A stretch of 64,000 nucleotides of DNA, from NCBI GenBank assembly GCA_037349315.1, contig JBAIAC010000026.1:25883501-25947500 (forward strand), given 5' to 3'. A program made the translations under genes and the position numbers. The notes beneath the pieces were generated by a model. It was not told the origin of the DNA, made no database searches, and worked only from the letters and a program-made list of their open reading frames with translations. Of this stretch, positions 13,493 to 24,840 are shown one piece after another (the stretch's first letter is position 1; every line of letters begins with the position of its first letter). This DNA comes from Chelydra serpentina. Taxonomy: Eukaryota; Chordata; Testudines; Chelydridae.

Positions 13493-13735
13493 AGAATCAT
13501 AGAATCTCATGGTTGGAAGGGACCTCAGGAGGTCATCTAGTCCACCCCCCTGCTCAAAGCAGGACCAACTCCAACTAAATCATCCCAGCCAGGGCTTTGT
13601 CAAGCCTGACCTTAAAAACCTCTAAGGAAGGAGATTCCACCACCTCCCTAGGTAACCCATTCCAGTTCTTCACCACCCTACTAGTGACAAAGATTTTTCC
13701 TAATATCCAACCTAAACCTCCCCCTCTGCAACTTG
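13493..13735 (-). mobile_element. CR1 LINE 3' fragment
   Basis: Begins at the CR1 3' terminal repeat read in reverse (agaatcatagaatctcatgg), followed by the antisense end of ORF2. It is nearly identical in layout to the start of the copy at 61.6 kb, and alignment stops at cctctgcaacttg. About 240 bp, 5'-truncated. An apparent plus-strand ORF here is the antisense of CR1. Confidence 0.92.
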
Positions 13736-14552
13736 CATGGGTTACCCACATCATGGGTCACAATGCAGGAGAGAGAGTAGCCTATGTGGAGCAGCAGCTA
13801 CTCTTCTCATGCAAGTGTGTGGAATATTGATACCCCACCCCCTGCTTAAATACATACATAAATAAACCAGCCAGCACAGCTGAGTGCAGCGAGAGAAATA
13901 AGAAACTCCAAGAAAAAGGCTGGCAAAGCTCACTTCCCCCCTGGAATAAGAGGGAACTCTGAGACACAACTCAGTTATTTGAGTGCTCTTGGAGCACCAA
14001 AACTATATGCTTACTCTTACTAATGGCTCATAGTAGCACCCAAATATAGCTCTGGGATGGAAGAAAGTGTTTGCACAACCAACTACGGTACTGTCAAATG
14101 ACTATGTAAGTCATGTAAGCTTTTTCCATATCCCAACAGAGGTGATTGAAGAAATAGGCCCAACCATAAACAATATACAAAATGCAACCTAGAGAAGATG
14201 AAGTCTGTGATGTGCAAGGTCCTGCTCTGGTCAGAGATTAAAGAATGAACCAGTTTCACCACATGCCATTCAGTATAAATAAATATGAATGACTGAGTGG
14301 TTGATGTTGCAGCTTTTTTTCTTGCATTACCTGCACCAACTGCCAAAACTCTGCTTCCGTTGTGTAGTGGCACCTTTCCCACAATTCTGCTGTCTAGAGA
14401 ATTTCTGTGATAGTGTAAACCGGATAAGAACTGTCCAAATCCTGGCATTCTTCTTTCAGGTAAAGCTCTCATTAAAGTCTGATTTTCCAGTGACTGAATA
14501 ATGACTGAGTAAGGATTTCTGAGTTTATCTCAGGTCAGCACACTTGATAGAG
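13736..14552. other. No gene seen
   Basis: No exon or clear repeat recognised. The 129-codon minus-strand open frame at 14083-14472 shows no family features. Confidence 0.4.
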
Positions 14553-14660
14553 ATTCAAAGATTTCTAAAGCTAAAATAAACCATTGCTGTCATCTAATCT
14601 GACCTCCTGCATACACAGGCCACAGAAGTTTACCTAGTACTTCCTGCATCGAGCCCAAAT
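14553..14660 (-). mobile_element. CR1-subfamily 3' end (short)
   Basis: Phrases tgtcatctaatctgacctcctg and acaggccacagaa match the 3' region of a reptile CR1 subfamily in antisense. A further weak match (taaaattaccagatg) lies near 14820, so the copy may extend with an interruption. Confidence 0.58.
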
Positions 14661-16628
14661 AACTACATAGAGGTGATTTGCTTTAGAATAGAAATACTTT
14701 ATAAGAAAGGGAAATAAATAGAAGAGTATTCCAGGGTAGAAAGCAGTGGAATAAACAGGATTCCAAAAGTAAACTCTGACTGTATAGCAGAACTTTTTTT
14801 CCCACTTTTTGACATACTATTAAAATTACCAGATGCAGCTTTATGGAGACTATGTTCTTTATTCCAGTACTGCAGCCCAAATAAATGTATTCATCATTTT
14901 TTGAAATTCAGTACAGGATTTACTGTTTCAAAGGCTATCATTGCTGAGAACATCGTCTGTTCAACTACAACACCTCAAAGATATCGTATCATGTTTTAGC
15001 TGGGTTACTGGCTAGATTCTCCTTGCTCTGTTTTCAAACTCATGGCCCTCACCAATAGAAACACTTAGTTCACATGGGATTAAAATGTGTATTCTTTATA
15101 AAAGAGGAGATTAAGAAGCATACTACAATGTGGTATTTAAAACATTCCCTCGGAGGTGGAACTCCTCCCTAAGCTAAAGGTTTGCACAGGCTACTATGCC
15201 ACATAAATCTCATGTACACCCTCAAAACAGGGTTTAAGCGGGATAAAAGTGGTGCACAGAACTTGTTTGTGCTCTCTCCACAGGGCTGAATTTCACTCAG
15301 AATTTAATACTGTAGAGGAAGGAAATTGTCATAGATATAATTGGAGAACATGAGAAGTATTTAAACATTTTTTAAAGCCAATACAGTAGATGCTCATTAG
15401 TAGCAACATATTGGTGCCCTTTTGCTATATTGCTCCTACAGGGCTGTTGCTGTTATGGGGAGTGTTGACAATTCACAGTAGGGAAAGTGTTTCCAGCGGA
15501 TATGTTGCTCATAAGTGGTGGTTGCTCTTACAAGGTGTTACTGCAAACAAGCATCTATTGTATAAACAAAGTTTTAAAGTTTTTACATGTCAAATTGCTA
15601 TCTCAGCTCCAGTGATAAAAACCAAAATGGAATTTTATGAACTTATCTTTCATAAACCCCTTATGTTGCTCATCCCCAAAGTATGTAAGATTGATTTTCT
15701 TTTCCTTTTGTATGACTATTTCTAATGTTATGTGTTCTCACTTTTTACACAGGATAGGAACTTTAACTTAAGGACAGATTTTAAACTTTGGAGTCATGTT
15801 AGTTTGCTTCTCCTCATTGCCAAGATTGATTACTATCAAGGTCTGTTATGACTTTAAAGAAATAAGTAACAAGTCACATATATGTGACTGTTAAGTAGAG
15901 GAGAAGGAAAGTAATCAATACAAATATTGCAGTCAAAGGAATAACATTCACCACATGTGACTCGATAAGGAACTAATAACCAAACAAAAAGATATTGTGC
16001 TGGATTCCAAATTCTGTGCACTTGACTCATAATCCAATAAATTAGAAATACTGTAAATTGTACTTCGTGTTTTATTTCTAAATACTTTTATTTTGTGCGA
16101 ACACCTGGATTAGCAACAGAGGGGGGAAATGCTCATGTAGAAGAAGTCTTGCTTACACAAAAGTCCCAGAGAACCCAGTGGGTCTACTCGCATGAGTAAT
16201 TGCTCAGGATGGTGAGTATAGTCTCCACTATCTTGCCTATAGTGATTTAGGGAATCAATTTTAACACACAAAACAAAAAAGAGAAGTTTAATACCTGGAC
16301 TTTATTTCACTTATTACAAATAAATCAATCTTAAGCAATACTTTATTAAAATGGCGCACAAGTGACCATTTTGTTTTTTGAAGGGAAAAAATGCAAACTC
16401 TAATCCCCCCACACACACAAGTAATTAATTATGCATAACAGATGGTTATAGGGTGAAATATGCTTTGGACTTCATTGGAAGATCTGTTTTGCTTTAACAT
16501 GTTATGCACAATGACATAAAATATGCAGCTTTTGTCCAAGAATATCCAAGCTTAATATTTCCCGTGTTCTTTATTAGAGGAGAAATTAACCCATAGAGAG
16601 GACCAGGAAAATGTCTATTTTCTGCATT
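14661..16628. other. No gene seen
   Basis: No exon recognised. The 111-codon plus-strand frame at 15390-15725 looks like chance. Near 16160-16215 a piece resembling the ttactcatgtgagtag palindromic repeats is present but degraded. Confidence 0.4.
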
Positions 16629-16675
16629 AGAGAGACAAGGTGGGTGAGGTAATATCTTTTATTAGACCAATTTCT
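16629..16675 (-). mobile_element. Penelope-like element 3' tip
   Basis: The phrase agagacaaggtgggtgaggt, continuing aatatcttttatta, is the terminal sequence of the same Penelope-like subfamily seen at 40.07 kb. Only about 47 bp remain. Confidence 0.6.
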
Positions 16676-19120
16676 GCTGCTTAGGCCTTAGTACATTATG
16701 CTATGCCTTGCTGTGGGGTGAATTTCACCCTGAGAGATCAGAACTGCCTGGGACAGACCTCACTTTTCCCTCTTGACATTATTACACATTTGTTGGCTTG
16801 ATGACCCATTTTTGGATATACTGATTTGTTTAAATAACCAAACCATATTATCAGCAAGGGCATGTTGCCAGAGCCCATTACCTTCCTTTGCTCTTAAAGT
16901 ATTATCAGCAGGATTCTCAATCCTAAAAGCTTGACTACACAATGAAATAGAGATCTCTAGCCACTTATGCCTTTTTTTCTGGTAGCCTAATTAGCATTCA
17001 GTTATACTGCCACAGGAGTATGTTCTCTGCCCAATCTCTTCTGATTGCTTTTATGGCTCTTTTTACAGCCTGTAGGAACAAGTTGAAACTCACATTGTCT
17101 TCATATTATACTTCAAGATTACTGATCATCACCCAGCCAACAATCTGTACTTTATGCCCCAAACCCGCTAGCAGCATCCACGTTGCTATCTTATCATAAA
17201 TGGAAACATGAAAGAGTGAGAGAATTCGACTGTGTCATTTTTAGTACAAGTATTCATTGCTGAAGGCAGCAAAATATCAGTTCTACTTTCAGGTCAACAG
17301 GTTCCCCTTCTATTTACTATAGAAAAATAATGATGAGTAGCTGATTACGTCCATTCTTTGGAAGGAATCTGGAACTGAAGAAAGCTGATCTGTAGTTGAT
17401 TTAAGTGTATAGGAATGAGGTTGTCCATTTCATTTGTTTTTTCTTAAAGGTGACAGCAATTATCTTAGTCCAGGCATAGGTCTTGACAGCTATAAACTAT
17501 TTAATTTTATTTAGAATGGTTAAGCGTTTACAGCAGCCCCTAACTCCACAGTTTAATTGTAATACGATGAGGCTGCTTGCCTCTTCATCTGAAGCTAGGG
17601 TATGGGAAAGAGATTTTGCAGAGGCAGTTTTAGTTTTAGTTTTTGCTTCATAGATGGGATTATTTTAAGACTTTGTAGATCGTGGCCTTACGCTTACAAA
17701 GCAATGTCGGAGCATCACTTAGCTCTTTATATAGCTGCTGACAATATTCTCTTTTGACATCTTCCTGTTCAAGTGGCATTTTGCCATCTGTTACTTAGAT
17801 GACATTACAATGTGAAGTGAAAATTTTAGTATATTCATCTGTTGTGATAAAAAGATTGTCTTTCTGGCTGTGCCATTCTAATTCTGTACAATGCCTGTTG
17901 ATGGATTCCTATTTGTCTCGTCTGAGTAGCTATTTTATTTTTCTATTATGTTCTCTTATTCAGCTTGCGCAGTCCTCATTAATTTAAACACTTGTATTCC
18001 CTTCATTAACAGCAATACCTCATCTGTTACTCAATCCTCAAAATTTTCCTACTATATTTTAATTTTGTAATCTGGTGTAGACTTCTAAAACAAGAGAAGA
18101 ACTGTTTATATAACTCAGTTTGTATAATTTTCACTAGGTTTGATGGCTTACAATGACAGTAAAGAACACCTGCACACTGTCGTCTATAAATCAATTGTTT
18201 TTAGTGAGTCAAGATTCTTTTCTGATGCACCAAAATAGCTATGCTGATATGCATTAGACACCAGTGTTGACTTGAAACTTGATTGACATTTTGGCAAACA
18301 ATGTTGAATTTGAGCTTATCATTTATAATTTGAGCAATTCGCGTTTTATTACAGCACAACCTGATATTTGCACAAAAGTTTTGCAGTTCTGATAAATAGC
18401 AAAGGATACAGTAAATGCTTATATTATATATGTATGGAATTCACAGCAAATCTTGGTGTGGAGTATTGTTTTGTGCAAAACAAAACAAACAACCACCATG
18501 GTTTGCTCTTGACTCACCACAACACAAATATATATGGGATGATTTGTAAAATATACATTGTGTGTGCTAATAAATATTTTACAGATATAAATTATATGTA
18601 TTGTTTATTGCCATATCACACACGTACTGAACTTTTGTAATTTAATTAAGTCAGGTTTGTTTTTCTCTATAAAAGACCCCCCAGAGATATGTTAGGTTCA
18701 ATTCTGATTATATTATTTTTAATCTGAAGTTCCATTTATCAAAATTTACCAGAGCAGACAAGCATTTCCATAGTACAAGGATAACTATTAGAGGGGGGTG
18801 AATGATACAGTACATGGAGTACCATGGCATGGAATTAATAGGCACTGAATTTCAGAGGAATCTCCTGACTTAAATGCCTTCTTATCAAACTTGAAGGGGA
18901 CAAAGAGAGACGGGGAACATAGCCATCTGCATACATTGTCATTGCCATAAATGACATCTGGTTTGGCATTTTGTGGTCTCCATACTATTAATGCCTTGCT
19001 GTATTATGTATAAGATTCATTAGTACAAATTAGGTTCTGTTCGCATTACAGGCTGTAATCAATTATATTAGATACAAAATGTCTTCTTCATAAATCTGAA
19101 TTATAATTTCCTTGGAGCAC
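16676..19120. other. No gene seen
   Basis: AT-rich sequence without recognised exons or repeat boundaries. Confidence 0.45.
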
Positions 19121-19207
19121 AGACCAGGTCCTCAGCTGGTATAAATTGTTGAAGCTCCACTGAAGCAAATAGAACTTGCAGATTTACGTTAGTTGATGGT
19201 CTAGCCC
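19121..19207. repeat. Palindromic dispersed repeat
   Basis: Left arm gaccaggtcctcagctggta and right arm gatttacgttagttgatggt are degenerate inverted copies around a central block (gctccactgaagcaaat). Same general design as the repeats at 48.96 kb. Confidence 0.5.
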
Positions 19208-19338
19208 CATGCTGTCTTCCGTGCCTTGTGCAGTGCCGAGCACACTGTCAGCTTTCGAATTAGTTCAAATGGTACAGTGCTCACTTAGCCTGTGAGAGAT
19301 AATAGGCCTGCCTGCCTTCAACAACAGTGATTGTTTCA

Positions 19339-19580
19339 GAGGCAGTGTGGTCTAGTGGGTAGGGCACTGAACTGGGACCTGAGTTCTAATTCAGGCTCTG
19401 ACTAACCTGTTTGATCTTTGGCAAGTCACTTCAGCGGTCTCTGCTTCTGTTTATCTCCCCACCCTCTGGTTGTCTTGTCTATTTAGATTGCAAGCTCCAT
19501 AGAGGGCACTGTGTCATTGTATAGCCCATAGCACAATAGAACCCTTAATCTTGGTTGGGACCTCTCAGTACTATTGCACA
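19339..19580 (+). repeat. MIR-type SINE with reptile tail
   Basis: The head is tRNA-derived: an A-box-like tggtctagtgg and a B-box-like gagttctaattc about 40 bp downstream, then the MIR core ggcaagtcacttca. The 3' part has attgcaagctccatagagggc and the tail phrase agcacaatagaacc ending ctattgcaca, a tail I associate with reptile SINEs. Sense orientation. Confidence 0.75.
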
Positions 19581-20253
19581 GTGCTGACCAACAACAAACA
19601 GATAACTGCCCTATGCGAAAATATTAAGTATTTAAGATGAAAATATGCCACCATTTTAGATTAATAATACTAATTCTGAAGTAAGTCACTATGTCAGTAT
19701 TTAGCCATATGCAACTGAATGTGGATGTTTATTAGTGATGGCCGAGTCTGATAAGGCTTGTTGGTCCAGTTTCTTCAGGAAGCTATTACTTGCCTAATCA
19801 AATATATCTCTCAATGTATTTAGTTGGGGAATAAGTCTCAAAGAATGTTGAGATCCTGTTTCTTTCTGTAATTTCCAGTATTTCCTCAGTAGGGCTGGGC
19901 CAGAAATAATGATTTATGCTACCGGAAAAAAAGGTTACAATCGGATGGCTCTTTAGTGACCTCTGCAAATGAGTGGGATAGTCCCAGTTCACAATTGTAC
20001 AAACCATCATCCAAATTTTCATGAATTAGCGATCTTGTTGAGAACCTGAGCATGGTCACCAAAAACTGAATTGTTGTGGAGTATGAATTCCCTCTCATTC
20101 CTAAAAGTGGAGGATGGGTAAAGCTTAAATTGTTACTCTTTGTGTCAAATATCTTCTGAAGACAAAAAATGTTCAATGAAAGTTTTTACACTTTAAGAAA
20201 AGGGTGAAGTTTATTGTGAGGATTTGGTTCATTCATTTATTTTTCCTTCATCC
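19581..20253. other. No gene seen
   Basis: No recognised exon or repeat. Confidence 0.4.
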
Positions 20254-20441
20254 TGTCATAGCCCTCTGTTCCAGGTATGGACTGGCTATTGAGCTTGCTT
20301 ATACACACCAGATGTTTTCATCATAAGAGCCGTTAATACTCTGCCAGAGTGCCAGACATAGCTAAGGTTAGCTTTTAATAAGGTATTTTACACACAGCCA
20401 CCTAGTGGCTGAACAGTATAATAGTTTAGCATTCCATTATA
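20254..20441 (-). repeat. 3' LTR of Gypsy element
   Basis: About 188 bp. Shares with the other LTR the phrases tatggactggct, gctaaggttagctttta and cacctagtggctgaaca. Its outer start reads TATAATGG where the 5' LTR has TGTAATGG, so the terminal TG is mutated. Confidence 0.88.
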
Positions 20442-20453
20442 TCTCCTCCTTTA
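20442..20453 (-). other. Polypurine tract of Gypsy element
   Basis: Minus strand AAAGGAGGAGA lies directly against the 3' LTR, where second-strand priming would occur. Confidence 0.72.
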
Positions 20454-21079
20454 GGCTCTACATTCTTATCATTTACAAAATATACACTATTACGCTATCT
20501 TTAAAGTCCAGTATAGCTCAGTCTGTTAAATGTCTCCGAATCGTACTATTTCTAATTACATGACCCAAATGCGTAACAGCTTAGTCATCTGACTGTCCAT
20601 TAGTTGCTGTTGTAGATCTGAAATTCTTGAGCTGTCGTTTTGTGCTGCAACTGCCATCTGTAGAGTTTGCTCTGTTGATTGCTGTCTCTGAGGAACAAAC
20701 TGTAGATGTCAACGGTTTCTGCTATACTCTCCACTGTCAATCTCGATCACATATGATCTGAGTGCTGAGTTCTTTTTCTTAATGACAGCTGGATTGTGTT
20801 TCTCTTTTTCATCCAATTTGTCATTAACATGGTCACTAAGTTCTAGACCCGGCAGTTGTCCAACTGCGTGACATCTGTTGTAAGAATGTTCATAAGCTCT
20901 TTTTAGCTGCCTTATCCAATTTGGCTGCTTTCTTCATGTCTGGCCACTTTGGAGATGGATTCTTTTCCAAAGTTGGAACAGTAGTTCTGAGTTATCTTCC
21001 CATCAGGACATGTGCTGGACTATATCCAGTAGCTCTGAAGAGAGCAGAATGAATCTTTGTGCTGGAGGATTTTCTTGGC

Positions 21080-21760
21080 TGTGTGTACAGCTTTCTCAGC
21101 CTCTCCATTAGCTTGTGTGTAACGAGGGCTGTTAGTAATATGATCGAAATCCTATTTCATTCAGAATGACAGCTGCAGTGAATTGTGGTTCGTTGTCCAT
21201 CACAAATTGTTCTGGAATACTAAAAGGAGCAAAAGCACACTTCACTTTCTTGATAACACTGTGGCATGTTGTGTCTTTCAAGTATGCTATTTCTATATAA
21301 CTGAAAAAATAGTCCAGGATGACCAGGTAATGATGACCTTGGAATTTGCATAAATCTGCAGCTGATCTCTTCCAAGATCCTTCTGGCAGAGGCATTGTTA
21401 TTAAAAATTCTTGGTGTTCTGTTGGTCAGTTAGTTCTGCAATGTTCACATGCAGATTCTTTATGTCCTTGCTGATGCCTGGCGAGCACTCTGATTTCTCC
21501 TCTCGTTTTGTTTGGAATTATGATGCAATTGCCTTTAATCATGAGTCCACTTGATTTGCTTATTTGTGCATGTACCGCAAAGTAGTCTCTGGTCATTTCC
21601 TTGGTATCCTTTAGATTCTTAGGCCAGCTGTTTCTAAGGTAATTTAGAACTTCCTGAAGTTGAATATCTGTCAGGGTTGTTTTTTGCAGCTGGAGGAGTC
21701 TCTTTTCTGACACTGGTCTGAATCTATCTACAGCATCCATGTACACCTTATGTCATCTTC
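21080..21760 (-). pseudogene. Gypsy integrase remnant
   Basis: The N-terminal part (21426-21746) ends in a zinc-binding HHCC-like stretch: HQQGHKES, then CEHC. The catalytic core (21132-21395) reads GHHYLVILDYFFSYIEIAYL with the first Asp, then FVMDNEPQFTA with the second Asp, as in Gypsy integrases. The Glu-bearing segment is not readable downstream. The two pieces lie in different frames with stops between them, so no integrase could be made. In a working element it would insert cDNA into the host chromosome. Confidence 0.87.
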
Positions 21761-21869
21761 GAGCTCATGAATAGTTGAGTGTGATACAAGGCTCTGTGAT
21801 GGAGTGCTTGCTAATGTCAGATTTTTCGCAGGAATATATTTAGCAATTGGGTTAAATCGCATTAATTTT

Positions 21870-22200
21870 AGCAGCAGATACTAGCATCCCAGTGGTTCTT
21901 GATCCATGTCTTTTCCATTGATGAGGGTTACAAGCAGTTTATGGTCTATCAGTATAAATGTATCCAGTCCACACAGTTATCTATACAATTTCTCTCATGG
22001 CCATAAATTTGCCAGGCACTCCTTTTCAATCGATGCATATGATTTTCCTGATTCTGTGAGTGCGTGAGAGCAAAATGCATCTGTCTTCTGCTCAGAGCCA
22101 TGTTTTTGCAACAGTGCACCACCTAGATCATACATGCTTGTACCCACACTGACCATTGTGGGTTTATTCACCTTGTAGTACTTGAGAACTGCTGAGATAA
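21870..22200 (-). pseudogene. Gypsy RNase H remnant
   Basis: Minus-strand pieces read GGALLQKHGSEQKTDAFCS, then SIEKECLA, then DHKLLVTLI. These correspond to the RNase H domain that sits between RT and integrase in Gypsy pol. Internal stops interrupt it after ECLANLWP. Confidence 0.8.
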
Positions 22201-22229
22201 TTTATTTTACCTTTTTTGAAGGCAATTTC

Positions 22230-22960
22230 TTGATTTGGCCCCCATAGCCAAGATATGTTGGACTTTAACGTTCATTCAGTGGCTTTGTCACTGTGTAAAT
22301 GTTTTGTAGGTATCAACCAAGGTACTTAGCATCCCCAGTATACGTCTCTGTTCTGGTAGTTGGTTAGTGCATTCAATTCTTGAATTACTTTTACTTTCTC
22401 AGGGCTAGGACTGTCCCAAAACTCAATTTGGGGTAGGCAGAACATGCTTTCCCCCCTTGTTTAGCTTCAGTCTAGACTGATTGATTAGGCTTAGGACTTC
22501 ATTGAGGGTTTTGTTGTGTTCTTCCATCTAAGATCCATATATCAAAATACCGTCCATGAAAACTAAAACTACATTTATGTTCACCAATAGTTCTTCAATC
22601 TTTCTTTGTAAAATTGCAGGTGCAGTAATAATCCCAAAAGGTAGTCTTCTAAAGCAAAATATCCCAAAGGGTGTGATGATATGTAGTCAGTTTAGTACTT
22701 TCTTTGGCTAAAGGAATTTTCCAGAATTAGCATGAGGCATCCAGCTTGGGGAATACTGTAGCTCCTTTGACTTTGGGGAGCAGGTCATCCAGTGTTGGGG
22801 GGAATATATTTTTCTCTCACAACTGCTTCATTAAGTCTTTTAAGATCCACACAGATTTGTATTGTTCCATTTTTATTTATAACTGATACCACTGGGGCAC
22901 AGAGATTTTTTTAACTTTTGCCAACCTGCTCCATTCTCTTGAACTCAGTTTCCACTTTAT
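22230..22960 (-). pseudogene. Gypsy reverse transcriptase remnant
   Basis: Recognisable minus-strand segments are FRRLPFGIITAPAILQRKIE followed by VVLVFMDGILIYGS. The family has two adjacent aspartates in the palm box (F/Y-x-DD). Here the second is glycine (codon GGT near 22552), so the catalytic site is lost even where the frame is open. Stops and frameshifts occur on both sides. Confidence 0.85.
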
Positions 22961-23059
22961 AAAGTACAGGGATAAGTATAAGTATAAGAACAATATATGG
23001 TTCAACATTGTCCCTTAAGGTTATTTGTACTGAATCTCCTTTACATATTCCATCAAATT

Positions 23060-23310
23060 CTTCTCACCAGGCCCATCATGGCTGCCATGCTGTGGCTGGG
23101 AAGGCTGTTGGTCCTTTGATCACATACGCTTTTGTCCTTGTAAGTGGTTTCTGTGGTGAACAGGTTTATGCAGTTCAGAATACGTCCAGGTCTAGTCAGA
23201 GCTGTGTCAGCAGCTTTCAGCCCTGGGAGGGGTTGAAGGTGATTGTAAGTCCCATCTGAGATAACTGTGATGTCAGCTTCTCAGTTAATTTTAAAGTAAA
23301 TAGGCTTGCC
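23060..23310 (-). pseudogene. Gypsy aspartic protease remnant
   Basis: Minus strand gives FKIN-stop-EADITVIS, then GLKAAD. The protease family has a D-T/S-G triad before ADVTVIS. Here that triad is destroyed, with Asn and a stop in its place. The position between the gag zinc knuckle and RT fits protease. Confidence 0.65.
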
Positions 23311-23399
23311 GTGAATATTTCACTCTCCATCCAGGCTCTATGTCATCACGAGTGACAGATCTAAAAAAAAAATGGCTCTTGACTGTCTGTAATATGAGT

Positions 23400-23858
23400 A
23401 AATTCCTGACTACTTTGGTGTGGTAAACAGCTGAAAAAATGTCCATATTTCATGCATTTATTATACTGTGTGCCTAAGGCTGGACATGCATCATGTCTTG
23501 GGCTGTGACTTTTTCCATTCCACGTGTAAGAGGCTGGAATTTGTTCCTTTTAGCTTTGGTGTCCTCTCTCCTTCCCTCTTTCATAAACCATTTTTATGAG
23601 GTAAAAAGTATGCATCAAACATAGCCAGAACTTCAGAATCAGAACCCCATCATAATCATCATCTTCAAGGATTTGAAGATGCTCTGCCTGCTTACCTATA
23701 GTATAAATTGATGAACATACCTGTATATCTCCAGTTTCTTTGTGGAGTTTTTTTTGCAATTTGAAATCTTCTAAAATACTGCTTCCTATGTGTCCATTGT
23801 GAAGGTTTGTCAGAACTGAAGTTCTCTGGGACACTGAACAGTAGCATGTTGATGACAC
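23400..23858 (-). pseudogene. Gypsy gag remnant with nucleocapsid knuckle
   Basis: The open piece 23550-23858 (102 codons) contains IYTIGKQAEHLQ and DDYDGVLILKF, a pattern of the Gypsy capsid region. At 23430-23500 a degraded CCHC knuckle reads KCMKYGHFFSC after a Cys-Pro-Ala pair. The N-terminal part of gag is missing relative to family length, which explains the short interior. Confidence 0.66.
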
Positions 23859-23928
23859 TCTGCAATATTTGTCACTTTGTTCCTTCTGTATGCAAACTTT
23901 GTTGCTGTTTTCCTTCTTTTTCTGTTCT

Positions 23929-23947
23929 TAGTTTATACCTGACACCA
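23929..23947 (-). other. Primer-binding site of Gypsy element
   Basis: Minus strand starts TGGTGTCAG immediately inside the 5' LTR. The 9 bases complement the 3' end of a leucine tRNA (…CTGACACCA). Beyond that the match is not visible. Confidence 0.6.
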
Positions 23948-24115
23948 TGTCATGCTTCTCTATACCACATATGGACTGGCTACAGAACTTGCTTTTACAC
24001 GCCAGATGTGTTCAACATAAGTTCCTTTAATATTCTATGTGGTATGGTTAAGGTTAGCTTTAAATAACATCACCTAGTGGCTGAACAATATCATACACTT
24101 TAGCATTCCATTACA
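23948..24115 (-). repeat. 5' LTR of Gypsy element
   Basis: About 168 bp. Minus strand starts TGTAATGGAATGC and ends ATGACA. Same landmarks as the 3' LTR, with an internal deletion of about 20 bp relative to it. Confidence 0.88.
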
Positions 24116-24401
24116 CACCCATCTCTTAAAATAAGAAGTCTCCAAAAATTGATTTCTAATGAAAAATTCAACTCAGCATTGAGTATCATGGTACTGTATG
24201 AATTATGCTGCTGCTATAAATTCTTTTAGAGCTTCTGTGCATTCTACATTACATTCTTTGTGCTTGCATTGCATCTGGAATAAAGAACTGAATGCAGGGT
24301 AATTATTTGCAGTGCCATTTTGGAGAGACAAAGGCCAGGATAATTTGATCCCAGTACTACTCTATTGTAGTATGGGGGGGAAAACTTTCTCAAAAAAGCT
24401 A

Positions 24402-24840
24402 CCCCACTAACACAGGTCTTTGATGTCCAGCAGTTAGCAACTGAGGCAGCTAATAGCAAGCTTGAGGTTATTTTTGACTCAGCCTTCAAAATTCACATAT
24501 CTAAAGTCTCTGAGGTTTCTCATTACCATCTGAGAAGCATAACTAGCAGGTTGCAGCATTTTATGTGTCCTGCTGATACTCTAGTTTGGATTCAAGTCCT
24601 TTTTCTTCTTTGGGATTGATGACTGCAATTCCCTGTTTCCTTGTTTACCCACTACTGTTAGAAATCGACTTCAGCTGGTGCAGAGATGTGCTTACCTGGC
24701 TGAATCTAGTCAGCACATTTCTCCTGTATTTGCTACTCCACAATGGCTTCAAGTTAAATGTTATATTGATTTTAAGGTTTTGTTACTCAGATACAAAGTT
24801 TTGAACAGCCAAGCACCTGAATGCATTGGCAACACTTGGA
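24402..24840 (+). mobile_element. L2-like LINE, RT C-terminal remnant
   Basis: One plus-strand frame reads VIFDSAFKIHISKVSE and YHLRSI. A second gives RLQLVQRCAYLAESSQHISPV, then WLQVKCYIDFKVLLLRYKVLNSQAP (given here in parts). This is the order LGV-FDS, YHLR, LQLVQNAAA, LHWLPV, RI-FKI, YKALN-QAP that marks the C-terminal RT domain of L2-type LINEs. Frameshifts and stops separate the pieces. Only about 440 bp remain and no 3' end is seen. Confidence 0.75.

Larger units (their letters stand above)
20254..24115 (-). mobile_element. Ty3/Gypsy LTR retrotransposon, near-complete structure, inactive
   Basis: Two related LTRs flank remnants of gag, protease, RT, RNase H and integrase, in that order on the minus strand. 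The order with integrase last is the Gypsy arrangement. LTR ends are TG...CA on the 5' copy. The flanks catcc (left) and caccc (right) may be a decayed 5-bp target duplication. A primer-binding site starting TGGTGTCAG follows the 5' LTR, and a polypurine tract AAAGGAGGAGA precedes the 3' LTR. The 3.5-kb interior is shorter than usual, mainly because gag is reduced, and all genes carry stops and frameshifts. The LTRs differ at many positions, so the insertion is old. Confidence 0.9.

Noticed and set aside
13597..13830. Plus-strand ORF starting [10 protein letters not shown], also at 61678
   Set aside because: Both are antisense readings of CR1 3' ends. The similarity comes from the repeat.
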